Assembly: GCA_025093555.1 (NCBI GenBank)
Contig: JAIWNF010000008.1
Coordinates: forward strand, 558,001 to 622,000
Reading direction: 5' to 3'
Source of the DNA: Circinella umbellata
Lineage: Eukaryota > Mucoromycota > Mucoromycetes > Mucorales > Lichtheimiaceae
Length of the DNA: 64,000 nt
Shown: piece after piece, positions 61,122 to 64,000 of the stretch
Layout of the letters: every line of letters begins with the position of its first letter
Numbering within the stretch: position 1 is the first letter of the stretch
Made by a program: the position numbers and the translations under genes
Notes under the pieces: model-generated
The model's database searches: none
What the model was told of the DNA's origin: nothing
The model's input: only the letters and a program-made list of their open reading frames with translations

Positions 61122-62522
61122 ATGTTGACACGATCGTTAAGACCTGTTCGTCATGCTGCATTTTTACAAGCTACAAGATATCATTCCAGTGTAGCACCTG
61201 AAAAAAATCTTTCATTGGCAATAAAATATTGTACTGATTCTGTTAGGTAGAAAAAACAAAAGTTTCCTTATTTTTCTACGTCTCATGTAAAAAAATAATA
61301 ATAATTAATATATACACTATAATGACTAACCCGAGAAGACAACGCGATTATGAAGGATATTTATGTGTTCCTTTTTATCCAAGACATGTTCGAGACGTAG
61401 AATATGCCATTCGTGCATTTAATGTGGAATTAGCTTCCATTCGTGAAAGTGTTTCTAATCCAAACACAGGTAAAATGAGAATGCAGTTTTGGAAAGATAC
61501 TATTGATAAAATTTACAAGGTATTTTACTTTACATAAAACTGTTATGATATACATACATTTAATATATGTGTATAAATATAAATATTAAATGGGAAGTTT
61601 CTGTATCCTATTAGGGTAATCCTCCACAACAACCAATTGCATTAGCTTTGGATGCTGCTTTAAAACATTCTCAATTATCATCACTATGGTTTAAACGGAT
61701 CATCAATGAACGAGTATGTATGATAAAATTAATAAGAGTGATAGATGTTGATTATACAGAATATATATCAAGTGAGTATTTAATATACTGATGAATAGCT
61801 CTACTAATACTATTTTATTATAGATGACAAATTTAGACGATCATCAATTCATGACTATCAATGATATGGAAACATATTCTGAAAATACTGCATCCAGTTT
61901 ACTTTATTTACAACTTGAATCACTTGGTATTAAAGATGTAAATGCAGATCACGCAATCAGTCATATTGGTAAAATGATTGGTATTACGACATTTTTAAGA
62001 TCACTTCCTTTTCATTTAAGTCAAAAAAGAATGGTGTTACCTGCTCAAATCACTGCCAAGGTAACGTGAAATGGAAAATGATAATTGATTACCAAAAGAA
62101 GAAAACACAGGGAGATGAATGACTCTTTTTTTTTATTTTTATTTTTTGATTATATTATTAGTATAATATTTCGCAAGAAGAAGTATTTCGAAATGGTCAT
62201 GTAGAAGGACTCGAAGATGCTGTATTTGAAGTGGCAACAGCTGCCAATGATCATTTATTAACTGCTCGTTCAATGTTAAAAAGTGTTCCTTCAGATGCAT
62301 TTCCAGTAGTACTTTCAGCAGTAAGTGATATTATAATTAAATGTCTGAATGTTTAAACTCTAACTTTATCTTTATTTTCTTTTTTTTTAAAAGATTCCCA
62401 CGGCACGATATCTTGAAAAACTTGAAGCAACCAATTTTAACGTTTTTGATACATCATTACAACGTAAAGATTGGAAACTTCCTTTAGCTTTATGGAATGC
62501 TCATCGAAAGCAAGAAATCTAA
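61122..62522 (+). CDS. NDUFAF6-like complex I assembly factor (phytoene synthase fold)
   Basis: The ATG at 61122 begins MLTRSLRPVRHAAFLQATRY, a clear mitochondrial presequence. Exon 2 is joined at the CCCGAG acceptor to give SVRRQRDYEGYLCVPFYPRH, the family hallmark. The following exons encode WKDTIDKIYK, NPPQQPIALALDAALKHSQL, YSENTASSLLYLQLESLGIK, HIGKMIGITTFLRSLPFHLS and EGLEDAVFEVATAANDHLLT, ending with KDWKLPLALWNAHRKQEI at the TAA 62520-62522. The squalene/phytoene synthase-like fold is used here for assembly of NADH dehydrogenase rather than for isoprenoid synthesis. This implies the organism has respiratory complex I. Six exons; length (about 330 residues) is typical. Confidence 0.92.
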
Positions 62523-62871
62523 AATAATAACAATAATCCTTCCACACACACACCCTCAATCCCTCTCATTCCCCTTTCTTTCATCTTTTGACAACTTATT
62601 TCCCATTATCATTTTTAGACAAAACAAAACAAAACAAAACAAACAAAATCATTCCTTTCTTTTTTTTTTTTGTTTAATAATAATTACATATTAAAAATTA
62701 TATTAAATTGTATATTCTTTTTTATTTATTTACTTGTATATTATGCTAATGTTTTTGAATGCTTATATTTTTTCATAAATGCGTAGTATATTTTTTCTTT
62801 CATCCTCTCCCCCCAAAAAAATTTTTTTCCTATTATTTTGGGCGAAAAGAAATTTCTTTTAAACTTTGTAG
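62523..62871. terminator. convergent 3' regions of NDUFAF6-like and HSF genes
   Basis: About 350 bases of T-rich DNA with an (AAAAC)n run near 62616-62650 between two stop codons facing each other. Confidence 0.5.
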
Positions 62872-64000
62872 TTATTCCGATGGTTCCCATAATACAGAAT
62901 CCCAAAAGGAACAATCATCATTCGTATTACTGATAGGAATACTTGGAATTCCTCCATGTTGTTCCTGTTGAGGATGATGCAGATGATGAGGTTGAATACC
63001 CAATTGTTTGGCTAATGCTTCAACATTATTATCCAGTTGATCAATGTTTTGGTTCATGGAACTAGCGGCATTACCTAATGTTTGGATTTGACTTGTCATT
63101 TCTGGTAATAAAGTGGTGGCCGTACTCGTTCCTGTTGTGGGATTCCAAAACACATCATGTTGACTCATTTGAGTAAGATGGGAAAGTGAAGATTGTAATT
63201 GATCTTGATCAATTGTTTGTGGCACTAAAGATTATTTTATAAAAAAAAAAATACATACAACATACCATAATTTGTTGTTCGGATGGAGGTTTTGTTGGAT
63301 GTTTGAGTATATCGACCAGAAAAGCTGCTTATAATAAACTAATAATGAGTTACACACAATTAAAAAGGAAAGTAACCTTACCTTCTACTAAGTCATTTAA
63401 ATCAAATACAGGGGAAGCGGAAGCCGATAATAAAGGAGAAACAGTAGATGGACAAGGAGAAGTTGCGGCCGTTAACGGTGATAAAAGTGTAGCTTGTAAA
63501 TGGTCTTGTTGTTCAACGCCAAGCATAAGATGTTGTTTCTTGTCTCCTAAAGAATGACCAGTCTGAGAAGAAGAATTGGATAACGTGGGAGTACCATTCG
63601 AATTGGAAGTATAAACCGAAGCCAAAAACCGTAGAATTTTATTAATCGTATCTTGATGTTGATGATTTCGTTCCCGTGCCGTTAAAATTTCTTGCCATAA
63701 AACTTGATTATCACCTTGCATTTGTTTTAGTTCACTACTAATGTTTAACTGATGGCTCTTGATGGCAGTCATTTCATCCATCATTTTCTGGACATCAGCA
63801 TCGGAGAAATTTGGCTTTTGTTCTTGTTGTTGTTGTGGTTGTTGTTGATTGTGTAATAAAGGGGAGTGGGGGAATACTGAAGAAGTCGATGACATGGGTA
63901 TGGATGGTGCTAAAATGGGTGTAGGTGGTAAAGATACAGATGATGCAGATAATGTGGGAGATGATGCAATAGTGTTGGTAGAAGAAAAGAGAGGTGTAGT
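62872..64000 (-). CDS. heat-shock transcription factor, 3' part (partial)
   Basis: The gene runs off the right end of the window, so the DNA-binding domain is not seen. The visible part begins with a Ser/Thr/Pro-rich stretch. The trimerisation region follows: MMDEMTAIKSHQLNISSELK, then DNQVLWQEILTARERNHQHQ and TINKILRFLASVY, matching the HSF HR-A/B heptads (LWREV...NKIxxFL). The linker ends PVFDLNDLVEG. After introns come AFLVDILKHPTKPPSEQQIM and a last exon (62872-63225) with a short coiled stretch (MNQNIDQLDNNVEALAKQLG) and an acidic/aromatic end DDCSFWDSVLWEPSE, a probable activation motif. HSF proteins drive chaperone genes under stress. Skn7 or Sfl1-type relatives are less likely given the HR-A/B match. 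Confidence 0.85.

Overview
The window looks like nuclear DNA of an early-diverging filamentous fungus, most likely Mucoromycota/Mucorales. It is very AT-rich. Genes are split by many short GT-AG introns. Two decayed stretches resemble a protein family I recall as multicopy in Mucorales. The transposon types (Mutator-like with an OTU tail, CACTA/tnp2-like, DDE_Tnp_4, non-LTR LINE) also fit that group. A cardiolipin synthase, a complex I assembly factor and a METTL4-type methyltransferase fit too. This assignment is inference; no marker such as rDNA is present.

Left part (1-23,100) is gene-poor and transposon-dominated. It holds a 5'-truncated DDE_Tnp_4 transposase piece, relics of F-box-like and other coding sequence, then two complete element insertions with readable ends. 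The first is a Mutator-like element (8041-12384) with long inverted repeats and a perfect 9-bp target duplication ATGTTTTTA; its single minus-strand gene joins a FAR1-like zinc domain, a MULE transposase, a SWIM finger and a C-terminal OTU-peptidase-like domain. The second is a CACTA-like element (14511-20700) with a tnp2-type transposase on the minus strand and a divergent Q-rich accessory gene on the plus strand. A 344-bp MITE with 60-bp perfect inverted repeats has inserted into the accessory gene.

Middle part (23,170-42,000): a minus-strand block of PGAP1/BST1 (GPI inositol deacylase) and a METTL4-like MT-A70 adenine methyltransferase, whose coding regions overlap by 29 nt; then a repeat island (minisatellites, two oppositely oriented LINE 3' pieces, a possible RNase H-like relic); then ARMH3/DUF1741 and EFR3 in tandem, both tied in other eukaryotes to phosphatidylinositol 4-kinase control.

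Right part (42,976-64,000) is an ordinary gene-dense arm: membrane-anchored alpha/beta hydrolase (+), Lys/Glu-rich protein (+), mitochondrial cardiolipin synthase (+), a long coiled-coil kinesin-like protein with a degenerate motor (+), NUC1/EndoG nuclease (-), KRR1 ribosome-assembly factor (-), NDUFAF6-like complex I assembly factor (+) and the 3' part of a heat-shock-factor gene (-) running off the end. Exon borders were read by eye from splice signals and family resemblance; most are probable rather than proven.
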